Assembly: GCA_022376515.1 (NCBI GenBank)
Contig: WTXI01000003.1
Span: forward strand, 1,178,001 to 1,242,000
Direction of reading: 5' to 3'
DNA: 64,000 nucleotides
Source of the DNA: Lactifluus volemus
Taxonomy: Eukaryota > Basidiomycota > Agaricomycetes > Russulales > Russulaceae
Shown in pieces: positions 61,044 through 64,000 of this stretch. Under the pieces are notes generated by a model. It ran no database searches. It saw nothing but the letters and a program-made list of their open reading frames with translations, and was not told the DNA's origin. How positions within the stretch are numbered: the first letter of the stretch is position 1; every line of letters starts with the position of its first letter. The position numbers were made by a program, and so were the translations under genes.

Positions 61044-64000
61044 ATGCGTTGGCCACGCATAATTCGTAAATCACTGACATTGCAACAATGTTGCCCAAGC
61101 CACAACAACACTAACCGTGACGACGATAACATGCACGATGGTTCTCCCGAAGATCTCTCTTTGAAGTCATCCGTCCTCATGACCCCGGTCTCTCCCAGAT
61201 ATTCAGCGATGCTGCTCTTTATGACGAGTTCTCAGCGCTTGCCCGGAATCCCTCAACAGCGGTTTTCACTTCGGCGAAGAGGATCAGACACTTCCAAAAT
61301 GTCTCGGTGGCTTTAACGAGCTCGTTGGGCGGGACCTAGGCGATGTCGAGCGCGCAATATCAGGCAAGCTCGCCACGTTGACGGTCAATAACTGGGCCTC
61401 CCCGGAAGATACCCCTTCCACTCCTGATACTCTGTCAGATGAGGAACCGGGAGAGAACATTTCAACGGAAGATGGTGCAGGGGAGAATCAGCCCTCGCTT
61501 CCTACCCTATCAGTTTCCGAAGAGGACTCGGAACTACCTCAACCTAAGCTTACCCCTTCGGAAGTTATCGGTCTGCTCGAAGACGAGTTTGGTGCCCTCG
61601 CTCCCCCTGGGGAAGAAAGGCTTCTTTTAGAAACGGATGCAGCATTTCTCAGGGACGTCATTGTCTTGGTCAGTGCCCTCAGCCCGGTACATTTCGGACA
61701 CTCGCTTACGTATTCCTGCTTTGATCAGGGTGTCGTTCACCTCACTACGCATCGTTTCACATTTCACGCATCGCTCTTATCCTCCCAGCCAGGCTACGAT
61801 CAGAAAGTCATGAAGACTGGCTCTGCGCTGATAAAGCGTAAGGGATGGCGCTATAAGAAGAGGGTCTGGATGCAATTGGACCACGATATGATCAGCACTT
61901 TTCCATCCAGCCGAGATGAGGACAAAATCAAGCCCCTGAGCAGCATTTTATGTTTGTCCCCCAACTACGTACTTGCCATTTCATTTGTTAATATTATTTT
62001 TCAGTGTCATCGATCAAGGAAGTTAAGCCTGTTGACTGGGAGCGGCCCCGACATATCGATGTTGTATACGACTCCAGAGACGGCATTACAGAGACATATG
62101 TCGAGTATGATACGATCGAAGCAGCCCGGGATTGGAGAAACGAGCTCAAGGGTACGTGTTTTTATGTCTTATTCGATTATTGTTCACAGACGAGGCCCTC
62201 TAGGTGTGCTCTTTCTGTACCGTCGGAATCGCCAAGCCGTCTTATCACGGGAATCAAGAGAAGACACTGACAGTATTCGTATTAACATCCCTCTAAGCCG
62301 TGTTGCGGAGGCTGCAAAGTCACAATGCCTTTCTTTTGCTTGCATGGTTTCTATTACCATCTCTGCTGAACACGCGTCCAAAGACTCTTTAGCATTGGAG
62401 AACGACACATCTTCTGATGGGGCTTTCAGCGAAAGAAGCGAAACCCTTAGTACAGAGAGTGATGGTGATCCGCATGTAGTGCAAGTCAGCATAATACGCA
62501 AGGATCCTATCTGGGATGATTTCATGTCCTACGTCGACAACGCAAAGGCTGCGCTGGCTGCGGATGCCACCGAATGGCCTGGCTCTAGGGTGTACCTTGA
62601 CTTCGACTCGACTGACTTAGGGCAAGAAGAATCCGACAGCACGAAGTTAAACAGTCGGCACATTTCCGTGGCGCGTGCAATTGGTCTGGATCCCACGAAA
62701 GAGTTTTTCGGTGAGTGGAGATGTTCCTGTCCAAGACATACCTGACAGTCAACATTGTTAGCCACGGGGGCACGTACTCATGGTCGCCTCATCAGCAACT
62801 ATGGACACTTTGCCGTCAACGCAGAATGTATTGGATTTTGGTCACGGTCCATGACCCGTGGCCGGATGTGCTCTACCGTATCCCTATCACACGCGTCAAG
62901 AGCGCCAAGGGACACACTACTTGTAAATTCGGGCGTGAGCACACTCTCACGTTTGCAGTGCACGGTCGGCGTGATTTCAACATCTACTTTTCCAAAACGG
63001 AGAAGCGCGACGAGGCGCTCGAGCAGGCCCTTCGGTTCATCGGGATCGCAAAAGAACGGCGCCGTAGTAGTGCGCTGGTTACCTCGCCAACGACACTCTC
63101 ACCCACATCTTCACGAGGTGACACGTTAACATTGGCCTCTCCTGAACGCGTTGAAAGCCCGGAGAAGGACCATGTGGATGTGATCACCACCACCGCTACA
63201 GCTGCAACAGTGACTGAACTCGTTCCCTCACCGCCTTCACCGCCTTCACCACGCCCCGCATCCCCTTCATCACGCCCTCGGTCGCCTCTGATGCGCAACG
63301 CAAGCTCCATTTTGGCCCTCTCTCACGTTTGCCGTCCGCCGTGCAAAAATCAAAGAACGGGCCCATCATCCGTGCACTCTTTCCCAAGGCTATAAATGTG
63401 CCCAGCGGTGTCCTTTTACCCATGCCTTCGAAGCACTTTGTATGCCTGACGATCGGTTCTCGTGGAGATGTTCAGCCATACATTGCACTGGGGAAGGCAT
63501 TGCAGAAGGAAGGTCACAGAGTGACGATCGTGACGCATGAAGAGTATAAGAAATGGGTCACAGGCTTCGGAATTTCGCACAGAACTGCAGGCGGCGATCC
63601 TGGGGCGTTGATGAAACTCAGCGTAGAGAACAAGGTGCATAGTAATCCCATAGAAAGTTATGATGCCACTGACACTGGGTATTAAGATGTTCTCGCCCCA
63701 ATTTTTCAAAGAGAGCTTATCGAACGTGGGTGTCCTTGCGTCCTTACTTTTGATGATGACTTACTCACCAATTTCCTTAGTTCCGTTCCTGGCTCGACGA
63801 CCGTGCGTTGCATTGTCTCCTTTTACCAGGGCATGAAATCACTGATACGTCTCACAGTTCTACGTGACTCTTGGGAACAATGTAAGGACGCCGATGTGCT
63901 CTTAGAGAGTCCTTCAGCAATGGCGGGTGTGCACATTGCGGAAGCACTCCGTAAGTTAATTTTTCATGTGATGTTGGACTCGACTCGACCTTTGATCCTT
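61044..64000 (+). CDS. Sterol 3-beta-glucosyltransferase, copy 2 (3' end cut by window)
   Basis: Tandem paralogue of the upstream gene. It shares the start MRWPRI, the acidic region, GRAM 1 ([40 protein letters not shown]), the PH part ([17 protein letters not shown]), GRAM 2 ([20 protein letters not shown]) and the catalytic start [20 protein letters not shown], then [20 protein letters not shown]. It runs off the window after [17 protein letters not shown], before the HHGGAGT motif. Intron positions match copy 1. Between 61100 and 61280 the homologous reading passes through three frames: one change could be a 50-nt intron (61117-61166), the other has no convincing splice sites and looks like a one-base indel. 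The gene may therefore be damaged, or the sequence may hold an error. Confidence 0.85.

Noticed and set aside
61117..61152. 36-nt intron in glucosyltransferase copy 2
   Set aside because: It keeps the original frame and so does not explain the frame change; the 50-nt version ending at 61166 does.

Overview
The window looks like a gene-dense piece of a filamentous basidiomycete (Agaricomycotina-type) chromosome. Almost every gene is split by many short spliceosomal introns of about 50 nt with GT(A/G)NGT donors. The proteins are typical fungal housekeeping orthologues, and a Tnp2-type DNA transposon of a kind common in mushroom-forming fungi is present. No bacterial operon, CRISPR array, rRNA or tRNA was seen. 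The window starts inside a gene (the 3' end of a DEAH helicase) and ends inside another (a second sterol glucosyltransferase copy).

Left part (1-22,960). A divergent pair of spliceosome genes (PRP2/DHX16 helicase and CWF19) shares a 191-bp upstream region. Next come a mitochondrial citrate-lyase-beta-like enzyme (CLYBL), then a divergent pair of replication/cohesion genes (CHL1 helicase and DNA polymerase alpha subunit B). A head-to-tail run on the + strand follows: GRASP (Golgi stacking/secretion), ALG6 (ER N-glycan glucosyltransferase), TAM41 (mitochondrial CDP-DAG synthase) and a nucleoside-diphosphate-kinase-like protein whose catalytic histidine is methionine. A Derlin (ER-associated degradation) converges on it.

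Middle (24,698-43,116). RAD50, a short SCOC-like coiled-coil protein, RPN13 (proteasome ubiquitin receptor), ARL8 (lysosomal Arf-like GTPase), PET127 (mitochondrial RNA processing), a universal-stress-protein-domain protein with a long disordered N-terminus, a polo-box protein resembling the C-terminal half of PLK4 but lacking a kinase domain, and a membrane-anchored 3-beta-HSD-type dehydrogenase.

Right part. A 7.5-kb DNA transposon (43,440-50,942) has imperfect 23-bp terminal inverted repeats, a 7-bp target-site duplication, AT-rich subterminal arrays and three minus-strand genes. One is a Tnp2-like transposase broken by an apparent one-base frameshift in a six-base homopolymer. After it come a probable seven-helix membrane protein, 2.4 kb without a recognisable gene, and a tandem pair of Atg26/UGT80-like sterol 3-beta-glucosyltransferases. 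The second copy runs off the window and carries apparent reading-frame breaks near its N-terminus.

Exon boundaries were derived by hand from reading-frame changes, GT-AG sites and family resemblance. Gene extents are from start codon to stop codon and include introns; UTRs were not determined. The most unusual items are the kinase-less PLK4-like polo-box gene, the His-to-Met NDPK homologue with C-terminal repeats, and the complete transposon boundaries.
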